From assembly GCA_934271465.1 (NCBI GenBank), contig CAKQRQ010000007.1, positions 21,794 to 85,793 of the forward strand: a stretch of DNA of 64,000 bases, given 5' to 3'. The notes under the pieces are model-generated. The model worked only from the letters and a program-made list of their open reading frames with translations. It made no database searches and was not told the DNA's origin. The position numbers were made by a program, and so were the translations under genes. This document shows positions 25,001 through 33,691 of the stretch, piece by piece (the stretch's first letter is position 1; each line of letters starts with the position of its first letter). Source of the DNA: an uncultured Alphaproteobacteria bacterium. GTDB taxonomy: Bacteria; Pseudomonadota; Alphaproteobacteria; RF32; CAG-239.

Positions 25001-25954
25001 CTAGCGCACCGATTGATCAATCGGGTTAAACCTCAATTTCAACACACGCCATTCATCATATTTTTCGGCATATCTTTCGGACAAAATCGTATAGGGCGCG
25101 CAGATATAAACCGCCCTGACCGCGCTGTCGGCAACCGACTTAAAGTGCGGATCGCTGTTATAACGCGACTTATCCATTACCTCAACCTTAATCGGCTTGC
25201 CTTCCTGATTCAGCTGCGCCTTAATTTCAACAATCATATCTTCAATGCCCATTGCCCCCGGATCCAAATTCCAGCAGGCTCTTAATTTTCCGGCCAACGC
25301 ATCCATTTCCGAGATAGATAACTCGCTGAAATACGATCCGCCGATACCGCCTTCAACACCCATATTGGTAACGGAGGTTCCTTCTTTAATTGTGGCGGTT
25401 TCGGACTTTTCGCCCTCTTTTTCCAACGCGTCAACACTGGCTAACAGGCTTTTGAGCGGATTAGCCAATTTGGGCTCTTCCGGCTTGGCCGGTTTGGCCT
25501 TGTCATTCTTAACAGGCTTCTTTTGCGGCGGTGTCGCAGGCTTTTTAGGTTCCGGCTTTTTAGGGTGCGGTTTAACGGCAGGCTTCTTGGGCTGAGGCGC
25601 TACCAAAAAATCCTTCTTTGGCGGTTCAGGCTTGGCCGCCGGCGGTTCCGGCGCTTTTTCTTCAACCTTTTCCTTAACCTCTTCCTTTTGCGGTTCAGGC
25701 TCTGCTTTCGGCTCGTCTTTTGTATATTGTTTTTCTATCTTGCGCTTAATCTGGCTGGCGGCCTTATCCTCTTTGCCCAACTTGGCCTTTGGTGGCAGGT
25801 TAGTCATTTCGGAAATTTTAATATCTTTCAAATCGACAATAATCGGCACCTGCGACGGCGGCGTCCGATGCCACCAGAACATCGGCACATCAATCACCCA
25901 CAGCAGAAAAACCGCTAAGTGCAAAGCTATCGATTTTTTTAAGGCCACAGACAT
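25001..25954 (-). CDS. tolA: TolA-like periplasm-spanning protein
   Basis: 317 residues. One N-terminal membrane anchor (about 8-24), a long Lys/Pro/Glu-rich region about 60-165 with PEPKK/PAKP repeats, and a C-terminal globular domain (about 210-317) with the TonB/TolA C-terminal fold signature ACWNLDPGA...VEIKAQLNQEG. It connects TolQR in the inner membrane to the outer-membrane side in the Tol system. The Pro-Lys linker resembles TonB more than the Ala-rich helix of E. coli TolA, but the gene order tolQ-tolR supports TolA. Confidence 0.88.
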   Translation of the reverse strand: MSVALKKSIALHLAVFLLWVIDVPMFWWHRTPPSQVPIIVDLKDIKISEMTNLPPKAKLGKEDKAASQIKRKIEKQYTKDEPKAEPEPQKEEVKEKVEEKAPEPPAAKPEPPKKDFLVAPQPKKPAVKPHPKKPEPKKPATPPQKKPVKNDKAKPAKPEEPKLANPLKSLLASVDALEKEGEKSETATIKEGTSVTNMGVEGGIGGSYFSELSISEMDALAGKLRACWNLDPGAMGIEDMIVEIKAQLNQEGKPIKVEVMDKSRYNSDPHFKSVADSAVRAVYICAPYTILSERYAEKYDEWRVLKLRFNPIDQSVR

Positions 25955-25960
25955 TGCGCT

Positions 25961-26386
25961 TTATTTTTTCCTGTTCGGTTTGGGTTCGGTTTTCAGGCCG
26001 ACTTTATCAAAACCGGCCTCTTTCAAAATGGCCATCAACCCGATAACACGCCCGTATTCGGCGTTTGTATCGCCTGAAATGGTCACGCTCAAGGCACTGT
26101 TCTGCCCTTTGATGGCATTGAGTTTATCAACAATCTTATCTGCCGGAATTTCGGTCTTTCCGATGTAATAATAGCCGTCTTTGTCCACGCTGATATTGAT
26201 TGAGGTATCCTCGCCTTCCATAGCTTTTCCGCCGACTTTCGGCAAATCAAGAGCAATGCCCGATGTCATCAGCGGCGCCGCCACCATAAAGACGACCAGC
26301 AAAACCATCATCACATCCATCAGATTGGTAATATTGATGTCCGAGTTCAGCCGATATCGATTCGATCTGCGGGAAGACAGCGTCAT
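25961..26386 (-). CDS. tolR: TolR (ExbD family)
   Basis: 141 residues. Single membrane helix at about 19-40 containing the essential Asp (INITNLMDVMMVLLVVFMV), then a periplasmic ExbD/TolR domain. Forms the proton-driven motor with TolQ. Lies 2 bp after tolQ and 6 bp before tolA. Confidence 0.94.
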   Translation of the reverse strand: MTLSSRRSNRYRLNSDINITNLMDVMMVLLVVFMVAAPLMTSGIALDLPKVGGKAMEGEDTSINISVDKDGYYYIGKTEIPADKIVDKLNAIKGQNSALSVTISGDTNAEYGRVIGLMAILKEAGFDKVGLKTEPKPNRKK

Positions 26387-26388
26387 GG

Positions 26389-27126
26389 CTATTCTCCCGC
26401 CATTTCGGCTCTGATAGCCGTGTCATCGATTTCACGCGACAAAATGGTTGAAAATTCCGACATAAATGCTTCCAATTTTTTGGCGTATCTATCCAAATCG
26501 GAAGAAATTTTGTTATAAGCCACAACCGCCGGAATGGCCGCAATCAAGCCGAATGCCGTTGTAAACAAAGCCTCGGCAATACCGGGAGCCATCGCCGACA
26601 AAGAGTTGCTTTGGGTCGCCGCAATGGCATTAAAGCTGTTGATGATTCCCCAGACTGTTCCGAACAAACCGACCAACGGCGCAACCGACCCTGTCGAGGC
26701 CAAAAAGCCAAGCCTTGTTTCCAAAGAATCCAAATCTTTGTCCATAGACACCATCATGGCTTTTTCAATACGCTGCTGAAGAGATACCCCGCGCAGGCCT
26801 CTGTCCGTCTTTGATTTCAAGATATTCGTGCGTTTCCACTCTTTCATAGCCGCCACAAACATATTAGCCATCGGCTCATTAGGATTGGCGCCCAGAGAAT
26901 CATACAGTCTGTCCAACGACCCGCCGGACCAGAATTTTTCCTCAAACTTGGCAGTTTTCTTTTTGAGCTGGCGCAAAATACCAAATTTTTCAAAAATAAT
27001 CGCCCATGACCAAACCGATGCAAAAATCAAACCGATTAAAACGACTTTTGTGACCATATCCGATGCCCACAACAGCCCCCACATCGACGCATTGCTGGCT
27101 ACTTCCTGTAAAGCTTCCGTTTCCAT
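26389..27126 (-). CDS. tolQ: TolQ (ExbB/MotA family)
   Basis: 245 residues, three membrane segments (about 25-45, 145-165, 180-200). The conserved TM2-TM3 block VAPLVGLFGTVWGIINSFNAI and the Ala/Gly-rich GIAEALFTTAFGL are present. It supplies the proton channel of the Tol motor for outer-membrane constriction in division. First of tolQRA; a 124-bp gap separates it from ybgC. Confidence 0.95.
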   Translation of the reverse strand: METEALQEVASNASMWGLLWASDMVTKVVLIGLIFASVWSWAIIFEKFGILRQLKKKTAKFEEKFWSGGSLDRLYDSLGANPNEPMANMFVAAMKEWKRTNILKSKTDRGLRGVSLQQRIEKAMMVSMDKDLDSLETRLGFLASTGSVAPLVGLFGTVWGIINSFNAIAATQSNSLSAMAPGIAEALFTTAFGLIAAIPAVVAYNKISSDLDRYAKKLEAFMSEFSTILSREIDDTAIRAEMAGE

Positions 27127-27250
27127 AAGATAGATTCCTCAAAAATTTAAAATTAATTCCAAATATTTTTTAGCAAACATAGCAAAAAATATTAAAGATT
27201 CAATTAATATATCTTTATGTTAACATTTTGATAAATAAAAAAAGACAGTT

Positions 27251-27697
27251 TTAGCACACCATCAGTTTTTTGACCATCTCCGGCATAATTTTGAGAGGCT
27301 TTTTATCTTTAATTGACAAATAAACAGCTTTCAAATCAACCGTTGCTAAAATCTCGCTCTCGCGCCTGATTTCCTGATGAATCACAATACTGGCGTGTCC
27401 CACCTTGACCACCTGACAGCTGACAATCAAATCATCATCCAGCACCGCCGACTTCAGATAATCTATCTCACAATGCCTGACAACCCAGCCGACTCTGTCC
27501 TCCGATTGAAGGTCTTCTTGCTGATGCCCGCCCAAAAACCGCAAAAATTCACTCCGGCATCTTTCGGCAAACTTGAGATAATTGGCATAATACACTATTC
27601 CCTCGGCATCGGTATCTTCATAATAGACACGCATAGGAAGCAAAAACTCTTTTCCGACCAATTCGCCCCTCGCCGGCGTCAAAGATTTTATAATCAT
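27251..27697 (-). CDS. ybgC: Acyl-CoA thioesterase YbgC family (Tol-Pal associated)
   Basis: 148 residues, hotdog fold. The active-site region YYEDTDAEGIVYYANYLKF (about residues 25-43) carries the catalytic Asp/Tyr motif of YbgC. The ATG at 27697 overlaps the ruvB stop by one base and has GAGGGG upstream; a GTG two codons earlier is possible. Typically first gene of the tol-pal cluster, as here. Confidence 0.92.
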   Translation of the reverse strand: MIIKSLTPARGELVGKEFLLPMRVYYEDTDAEGIVYYANYLKFAERCRSEFLRFLGGHQQEDLQSEDRVGWVVRHCEIDYLKSAVLDDDLIVSCQVVKVGHASIVIHQEIRRESEILATVDLKAVYLSIKDKKPLKIMPEMVKKLMVC

Positions 27698-28749
27698 CAG
27701 CACCCCTCTAGCAAATCTAATTGCGGATTATATTTGTCCTTTTTAAGGTTTGGCACACCCAAATACTGGCAGCCCAAATCCGAAATCACGCGTCCGCGCG
27801 GCGTTCTCTGCAAAAAGCCGAGCTTAAGCAAAAACGGCTCTATGACTTCTTCTATCGTGTCGCGTTCCTCGGACAACGCCGCCGCCAACGTATCGGCACC
27901 AACCGGCCCGCCGCCGTAATTTTTTAAGATGCAATTTAAATATCTGCGGTCAAAGGCGTCCAGCCCGTAATCATCAACATCAAGCCTTTTCAAGGCACCG
28001 TCAGCAATTTTATTATCAATCTCTGCCGCGCCGCATACCGCACCAAAGTCGCGCACGCGTCTGAGCAGACGGCCGGCCACACGCGGCGTCCCACGGGATC
28101 TTTTAGCAATTTCAAGTGCGCCGACATCTGACAAAGGCATATTCAAAAGTCTTGCCCCGCGCTGAACAATTTTTTTCAAATCTTCCGGCGAATAAAAATC
28201 CAACCGCAGCGGAATTCCAAAACGTTCTCTCAACGGCGTGGACAACATTCCCGAACGAGTTGTTGCCCCTACTAATGTAAAAGGCTGCAAATCGATTCGA
28301 ACGGATCTGGCCGAGGGACCTTCTCCGATAATCAAATCAAGCTGAAAATCTTCCATTGCCGAATACAAGACCTCTTCAATGGCAGGGTTCAGGCGATGAA
28401 TTTCATCAATAAACAACACATCATTGCGTTCAAGATTCGTCAAAATGGCGGCCAAATCACCTGATTTTGAAATCATCGGCGCCGACGTCGCTCTAAACCC
28501 GACCCCGAGCTCTTTTGCCACAATTGAGGCCAATGTTGTTTTGCCAAGCCCCGGAGGGCCAAACAGCAATACGTGATCCAGCGCCTCGCCGCGCCCTTTA
28601 GCTGCATCAATAAAGACTTTGAGGTTTTCACAAACATTTTTTTGCCCGACAAAATCAGCCAAACTCGTCGGCCGCAGATTAACAGGCATTGCCGAATCCG
28701 TTTCATCTCCAGTCTGTTCTTTGGGGCTGACTATTCTTTCATCAATCAT
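27697..28749 (-). CDS. ruvB: Holliday junction branch migration helicase RuvB
   Basis: 350 residues. Walker A GPPGLGKTT (about 66-74), Walker B LFIDEIHRL (about 115-123), sensor and arginine-finger region GATTRSGMLSTPLRERFG, and a C-terminal winged helix. Forms the ATP-driven ring that pushes Holliday junctions with RuvA. Overlaps ruvA by 8 bp. Confidence 0.97.
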   Translation of the reverse strand: MIDERIVSPKEQTGDETDSAMPVNLRPTSLADFVGQKNVCENLKVFIDAAKGRGEALDHVLLFGPPGLGKTTLASIVAKELGVGFRATSAPMISKSGDLAAILTNLERNDVLFIDEIHRLNPAIEEVLYSAMEDFQLDLIIGEGPSARSVRIDLQPFTLVGATTRSGMLSTPLRERFGIPLRLDFYSPEDLKKIVQRGARLLNMPLSDVGALEIAKRSRGTPRVAGRLLRRVRDFGAVCGAAEIDNKIADGALKRLDVDDYGLDAFDRRYLNCILKNYGGGPVGADTLAAALSEERDTIEEVIEPFLLKLGFLQRTPRGRVISDLGCQYLGVPNLKKDKYNPQLDLLEGC

Positions 28750-29410
28750 TGATTAAGTCCTTTTGCGCAAATTCTCTCAAAGACAAGCGGATTAACGTGC
28801 CCATATCGGCATCAGGCGCCTTGACCATAGCCTGATTAACCGCCTTATAAGCCTCAAGCCGCTGATAGCCGAGGTTGACCAACGCCGAAATAGCGTCTTC
28901 CATTTTATCGGGATCGCCCTGCTGAGCCTCCACAACATCAGCCACGCTTGCCGCATCTTCTTCAGGTGTCACATTCATTGTCAAATCCTTTGCCATTTCG
29001 GTTACGGGAATTGTCACGATTTTATCCTTAAGTTCGGTCACAATGCGCGCCGCCAATTTAGGGCCGACTCCGCTGGCGCGCGTAAACGAATTTTTATCCT
29101 GTGCCGATACCGCCTGAGACAACTGCATTGGCGACAGAACCGACAAGATAGCCAGACAGACTTTTGCTCCGACACCCTGAACCTTTGTCAAAGTATTAAA
29201 CCATTCTTTTTCCCAGGCATCATAAAAGCCGAACAAAGAAATACTGTCTTCGCGCACAACCGTCTCAATCAAGAGCGAAACCTCAACTCCCAACACCAAT
29301 TTTGAAAGTGTTTTAGCCGAGGCTTGAACCAAATAGCCGACGCCGTGAACATCAACAATACAATAGTCTTCGCCCAAACCGTCAACAAAACCGTGCAATT
29401 TTGCAATCAT
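28742..29410 (-). CDS. ruvA: Holliday junction DNA-binding protein RuvA
   Basis: 222 residues from the ATG at 29410 (AAGGA ribosome-binding site); the frame is open 33 codons upstream, but MIAKLHGFV is the family start. OB domain, two helix-hairpin-helix motifs (TKVQGVGAKV and ASGVGPKLAARI), then an acidic linker and domain III that contacts RuvB. Divergent from ruvC across about 155 bp. Confidence 0.95.
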   Translation of the reverse strand: MIAKLHGFVDGLGEDYCIVDVHGVGYLVQASAKTLSKLVLGVEVSLLIETVVREDSISLFGFYDAWEKEWFNTLTKVQGVGAKVCLAILSVLSPMQLSQAVSAQDKNSFTRASGVGPKLAARIVTELKDKIVTIPVTEMAKDLTMNVTPEEDAASVADVVEAQQGDPDKMEDAISALVNLGYQRLEAYKAVNQAMVKAPDADMGTLIRLSLREFAQKDLIND

Positions 29411-29566
29411 CAATATAATCCTTAAATTAACAGATATCATTATCCTAAACAAAAAGCTTTTGAGACACAAGCCTTTTTTAAAGTTAAAAACAGAACAAAC
29501 ATAGGACAAAATTTTTGTTTGATTTTTTTGCCTCGGCTGATATTCTGGCTTTAGAGGAGAAAATAA

Positions 29567-30046
29567 ATGATTAGGATTTTAGGGCTTGACCCAAGTTTGT
29601 CTTCAACAGGATGGGGTGTCATAGAGGCCGAAAACAACCGCCTGCGTTATGTGGCGGACGGATTTATCCCGACCGACGCCAAAACGCCGATTGCCGAACG
29701 CTTGGTTCAAATCCACAAAGCCCTTAACGAGGTTATCGAGCTCTACAAACCCGATGAAGCCTCTATTGAGCAGGTCTTTATGAACTCAAACGCCGTCTCG
29801 ACCATCAAGCTCGGCATGGCGCGCGGCGTGATCATCATGGCACCGGCTTTGTATCATATTCCCGTGACGGAATACGAACCCAACCAAATCAAAAAAGCCG
29901 TTGTGGGCGTCGGAAAAGCCGAAAAATCACAAGTTGAAACCATGGTCAAAATTTTGCTCCCCGGATGCAAACCCAAAAACAATGATGCGTCCGACGCTCT
30001 GGCCATAGCCATTACGCATAATTCATTCCGAAAAACCAGAGGATAA
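29567..30046 (+). CDS. ruvC: Holliday junction resolvase RuvC
   Basis: 159 residues, RNase H-like fold. Catalytic acidic residues are visible as LGLDPSLSSTG (Asp8), ASIEQVFMNSN (Glu), and the C-terminal NNDASDALAIAITH (two Asp). Cuts Holliday junctions produced by RuvAB. GAGGAG ribosome-binding site. In many alphaproteobacteria ruvC precedes ruvA on the same strand; here it is divergent. Confidence 0.96.
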   Translation: MIRILGLDPSLSSTGWGVIEAENNRLRYVADGFIPTDAKTPIAERLVQIHKALNEVIELYKPDEASIEQVFMNSNAVSTIKLGMARGVIIMAPALYHIPVTEYEPNQIKKAVVGVGKAEKSQVETMVKILLPGCKPKNNDASDALAIAITHNSFRKTRG

Positions 30047-30119
30047 GAAGAAGATTAGCTCTTTGCTCGCCAGCACTAAGAAGTAGTCAATTAAGCCCGA
30101 ATATGACTGTGGAGAATTT

Positions 30120-32063
30120 TTACCCAAACAACGCGAGCACGCTCTGGGCGGAATTGGCCGCAAGTGAAAGCGCGTTGGTTGCAAGCTGTTGACGGGTTTG
30201 GAGCGCCAAATAATTTGCGGATTCCTCGTTCATATCAGCCAAAACTAAATTATCCGCGCCTGTTTCAAGAACATCTGTCAAAGACTCGGTAAAGTTTTGC
30301 CGCGTTTGGATTATGCTGTAATTATTCCCGAGTTCTGATTGAAACGTGCGGATTTTGTTAACAGCAGCTAAAAGTTCTTGAATTGAGTTGGCAATATCGC
30401 CCTGCGTTGTCCATTCAGCTTTGGTCAGTCCTAACGCGGCGGAACTCATATCCTTTCCTTGGACTGTTAGTTTGTTGTTTCGGGTTTCGTTGAAGACAAC
30501 ATCAAGTTTCTCATTCTTCAAAAGATTAACACCCTGATATGATGAATCATTAATTAATTTATCATATTGCTCAAAGGCTTTATTATATTGGTCGGCATAA
30601 TCCGTAACTGAAGAAACCTCTGTTTCTTTTTGATATCCTTTAATCCCCTGTTCAGCTTTGGCTTGAAGAGCATTAACCATTTCATCCAAGAAATCCAGCG
30701 ATGGCGCAACCTCACCGGCCTCTTCCGCAAATCCGGTCGGAAGATTATTATTGAGCATCGTGTTGTCGCTAACATTGGTGTCTGTTTTATAAACCTTTCC
30801 GTTCCAACCAAACTTTGAACCCGCAACAGCGTTGAAAGTAAGACGATTGTTCTCGTTCCAAAATAATCGTCTAGAGCTTTCTATATTCATCTGAACATCA
30901 GAAGAATTAAGATTTACCATTAAAGGAGTATACGTTGCAACAAAATTCTCAAGAGTTTTCATATTCAATGATGCTTTATCATTTAAGGTTAACTCTCCAT
31001 AAACAAAACCGCCATCTCCCCCTGTCAGCACCATGTTCAAAGAGCTATTTTCCAGAAATTCCGTTTTTGAATCGCTAAATCCTCGTTCCGCTGCAACAAT
31101 ATTCAATTGCGCATTGGCAGATACCTTCATGGCCGATAGACCTATAGCTCTTGAGGCTTTTTGGAGCATATAGATATTCAAATTTCCTGTAACTTGAACA
31201 TCAGTTCCATTTAAAAGCCCGTGAGACAGAATTTTTTTATCGTCATTTCTTCCTTTTTCATAAATAAAATTATTGCCAGTGATGAGCGTATTATTTCCTA
31301 AATATATTCCTACGGAACTTATCCCTTTTTGATTATAATCTATTTGTTCCATATTGTCTATCATCAGATCAATGCTATTAATCGTAATATTAGACTTGAG
31401 GGATAGGTTAACAATTGAACTTCCAACACTCGTTCTCGTCACTCCGCGGATTGAGATATCAGAAATAACTAAATCATCAGCTTGAGTCACAATGCCGCTT
31501 GTTATATTCAATTTCTCTAAATCAATGTCGATGCTCGAGAACTTGCCGGTATCCGGTTCTTCAACGCCGTAATAGCCCACGCCGACAAGGTTTTGTCCGG
31601 CTTTTAGGCTGATTTGTCCTTCGGCTTGGATATTGCCATAAATGACGATGTTTCCTTGAACACCGCTGTCCAAAGCGGCTTTGAGTTCCGCCCAATTACT
31701 TGCAACCGCCGCAACGTTTTCTTGACTTGCAAACCATTCTTTGCTCGGGATTTTGGTTGCTGCTAGGGCTTCCGTTGCTATGGCCGAGGCTTGTTCGAGG
31801 AACGACACGCCGCTTGTCAGGCCTTGCGTTGCCGCTTGAATGGTTTGGATCCCCTGTCCCATCGCGTCTAATAAGGCGTCTAAATCCGAGGCTCTGTTTG
31901 TGAGGGCTCTGGCTTGGTAATAACTTGACGCATTATCAATAGCGGAATTGACTTTCTTGCCGGTTGAAAGCCTTTCCTGCGTCGTGTTCATTTGTTTGGA
32001 GATGTTTTTGAGGCTGTTTAAGTTACTCCGCATTGACGCCGTCAGCGTGATACTCTTTACCAT
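30120..32063 (-). CDS. Flagellin with a large beta-helix-like central insertion
   Basis: 647 residues. The N-terminal D0/D1 region (residues 1-115: SLKNISKQMNTTQERLSTGKKVNSA) and the C-terminal D1/D0 region (about 480-647, ending AANSAQSVLALFG) are typical flagellin. The middle, about 125-470, contains repeated beta-strand turns (NIVIYGNIQAEGQISLKAG, DLVISDISIRG, NITINSIDLMI, LNMKTLENF) that look like a right-handed beta-helix, similar in style to the secreted protein at 10606. In the filament this insert would face outward. Preceded by GGGGAGG as ribosome-binding site. The upstream 317 bp contain a G9 tract. Confidence 0.85.
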   Translation of the reverse strand: MVKSITLTASMRSNLNSLKNISKQMNTTQERLSTGKKVNSAIDNASSYYQARALTNRASDLDALLDAMGQGIQTIQAATQGLTSGVSFLEQASAIATEALAATKIPSKEWFASQENVAAVASNWAELKAALDSGVQGNIVIYGNIQAEGQISLKAGQNLVGVGYYGVEEPDTGKFSSIDIDLEKLNITSGIVTQADDLVISDISIRGVTRTSVGSSIVNLSLKSNITINSIDLMIDNMEQIDYNQKGISSVGIYLGNNTLITGNNFIYEKGRNDDKKILSHGLLNGTDVQVTGNLNIYMLQKASRAIGLSAMKVSANAQLNIVAAERGFSDSKTEFLENSSLNMVLTGGDGGFVYGELTLNDKASLNMKTLENFVATYTPLMVNLNSSDVQMNIESSRRLFWNENNRLTFNAVAGSKFGWNGKVYKTDTNVSDNTMLNNNLPTGFAEEAGEVAPSLDFLDEMVNALQAKAEQGIKGYQKETEVSSVTDYADQYNKAFEQYDKLINDSSYQGVNLLKNEKLDVVFNETRNNKLTVQGKDMSSAALGLTKAEWTTQGDIANSIQELLAAVNKIRTFQSELGNNYSIIQTRQNFTESLTDVLETGADNLVLADMNEESANYLALQTRQQLATNALSLAANSAQSVLALFG

Positions 32064-32108
32064 ATCACACCTCCCCGTTGCGAATGCGCGGAAAGCCTAG
32101 AAACTGTA

Positions 32109-32117
32109 GGGGGGGGG
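32109..32117. repeat. G9 homopolymer upstream of the flagellin gene
   Basis: Nine consecutive G (C on the coding strand) 46-54 bp before the flagellin ATG, in a GC-rich stretch (32080-32170) of an otherwise AT-rich gap. A 34-codon frame starting GTG (about 32193) and ending TAG (about 32097) on the minus strand runs through the tract as three Pro codons. Homopolymers of this length can vary by slippage, so expression might be phase-variable; error in the read is the other possibility. The rest of the 32064-32321 gap shows no gene. Confidence 0.5.
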
Positions 32118-32321
32118 TAAGACGAGGCGTGTGCTTGAACCACCCGCGGCACCTGCCGCAAGTCCGTTCAATTCGTTGCTGTCATTTCCAAACACCACTC
32201 AAAAACCTCGTTTTTATACCTTAAAAGAAGAGCAAAAGTCTCCTTTTTACTCTCCTTTTAATCTATTATCTTTCCTCTCCGTTTCAATCTCTTTCGAAAA
32301 CTTATGCAGAAGTTTTTTAAT

Positions 32322-32360
32322 AAAAAAATCTGCCCTTTGAGCAATTACCCAAAGAGCAGA
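32322..32360 (-). terminator. Terminator of tuf
   Basis: Stem TCTGCCCTTTG / CAAAGAGCAGA (one G-U) with seven T following on the minus strand. Confidence 0.88.
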
Positions 32361-32380
32361 CTTTTTATAAATTGCTGATA

Positions 32381-33571
32381 TTATTTCAAAATCTTAGAAA
32401 CAACACCGGCACCGACAGTGTGTCCGCCTTCACGAATAGCGAAGCGCAAACCTTCGTTCATCGCAATCGGGTGAATCAATTTTGCTGTCATTGTGATGTT
32501 ATCTCCAGGCATGACCATCTCTGTTCCTTCTGGAAGTTCAATAGAGCCTGTAACGTCTGTTGTTCTGAAATAGAACTGAGGACGATAGTTTGAGAAGAAC
32601 GGTGTATGACGTCCGCCTTCTTCTTTTGTCAAAATATAGCATTCGCATTTGAATTCTGTGTGCGGTGTGATAGAGCCCGGAGCGGCCAAAACTTGTCCTC
32701 TCTCGACTTCCTCTCTCTTTGTGCCGCGCAACAGAACACCGATGTTGTCTCCGGCTTCGCCCTGATCCAACAATTTGCGGAACATTTCAATTCCTGTGCA
32801 GGTTGTCTTCTGGGTCGGTCTGATACCTACGATTTCGATTTCATCGCCAACTTTCAAAACGCCTCTTTCTACACGGCCTGTTACAACCGTGCCGCGGCCT
32901 GAAATGGAGAATACATCTTCAATCGGCATCAAGAACGGTTTGTCTTTCGGACGATCCGGCTGCGGAATGTAGTTGTCTACGGCGTTCATCAATTCAATAA
33001 TGGAATCATGACCAATCTTCGGATCACCATTTTCCAATACAGCCAATGCCGATCCTTTAATAATCGGAATCTCATCTCCCGGGAAGTCATAAGATTTCAA
33101 CAAATCTCTGATTTCCATCTCGACCAATTCCAACAACTCCGGATCATCGACCTGATCTACTTTGTTCATATAAACGACTATCGCCGGAACACCGACCTGA
33201 CGTGCCAACAAAATGTGCTCGCGTGTTTGCGGCATCGGACCATCAGCGGCTGATACAACCAAAATAGCGCCGTCCATCTGCGCTGCACCTGTAATCATGT
33301 TTTTAACATAGTCAGCGTGGCCCGGACAATCAACGTGCGCATAGTGGCGTTTGTCTGTCTCGTATTCAACGTGCGATGTATTAATGGTAATACCACGGGC
33401 ACGCTCCTCAGGCGCCTTATCAATGTTTGCATAATCGACGAATTCCGCATCGCCCTTCTCGGCCAATACTTTTGTAATTGCTGCCGTCAAGGTCGTCTTG
33501 CCGTGGTCTACGTGGCCGATCGTGCCGATATTGCAGTGCGGTTTGTTCCGCTCAAACTTCTCTTTTGCCAT
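32381..33571 (-). CDS. tuf: Elongation factor Tu
   Basis: 396 residues. GTPase motifs GHVDHGKTTL (G1), DCPGHADYVKN (G3) and NKVDQVDD (G4), then domains 2 and 3. Delivers aminoacyl-tRNA to the ribosome. Last gene of rpsL-rpsG-fusA-tuf. Only one tuf copy is seen in the window. Confidence 0.98.
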   Translation of the reverse strand: MAKEKFERNKPHCNIGTIGHVDHGKTTLTAAITKVLAEKGDAEFVDYANIDKAPEERARGITINTSHVEYETDKRHYAHVDCPGHADYVKNMITGAAQMDGAILVVSAADGPMPQTREHILLARQVGVPAIVVYMNKVDQVDDPELLELVEMEIRDLLKSYDFPGDEIPIIKGSALAVLENGDPKIGHDSIIELMNAVDNYIPQPDRPKDKPFLMPIEDVFSISGRGTVVTGRVERGVLKVGDEIEIVGIRPTQKTTCTGIEMFRKLLDQGEAGDNIGVLLRGTKREEVERGQVLAAPGSITPHTEFKCECYILTKEEGGRHTPFFSNYRPQFYFRTTDVTGSIELPEGTEMVMPGDNITMTAKLIHPIAMNEGLRFAIREGGHTVGAGVVSKILK

Positions 33572-33632
33572 TTTAAATTTTCTCCAAAAATAAAATTAAG
33601 TTAGTTAAATAAAAATTGTTTTTCAAAATTTC

Positions 33633-33673
33633 CGGACGGCAAATCAAATAGAATTCATTCGGTTTGCCGTCCG
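33633..33673 (-). terminator. Hairpin between fusA and tuf
   Basis: Perfect 11-bp stem CGGACGGCAAA / TTTGCCGTCCG followed by GAAATTTTG on the minus strand. The T-run is interrupted, so it may be a partial terminator or RNA-processing site that sets tuf apart from fusA. Confidence 0.65.
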
Positions 33674-33691
33674 AATAAGGGTTCAAAACAC

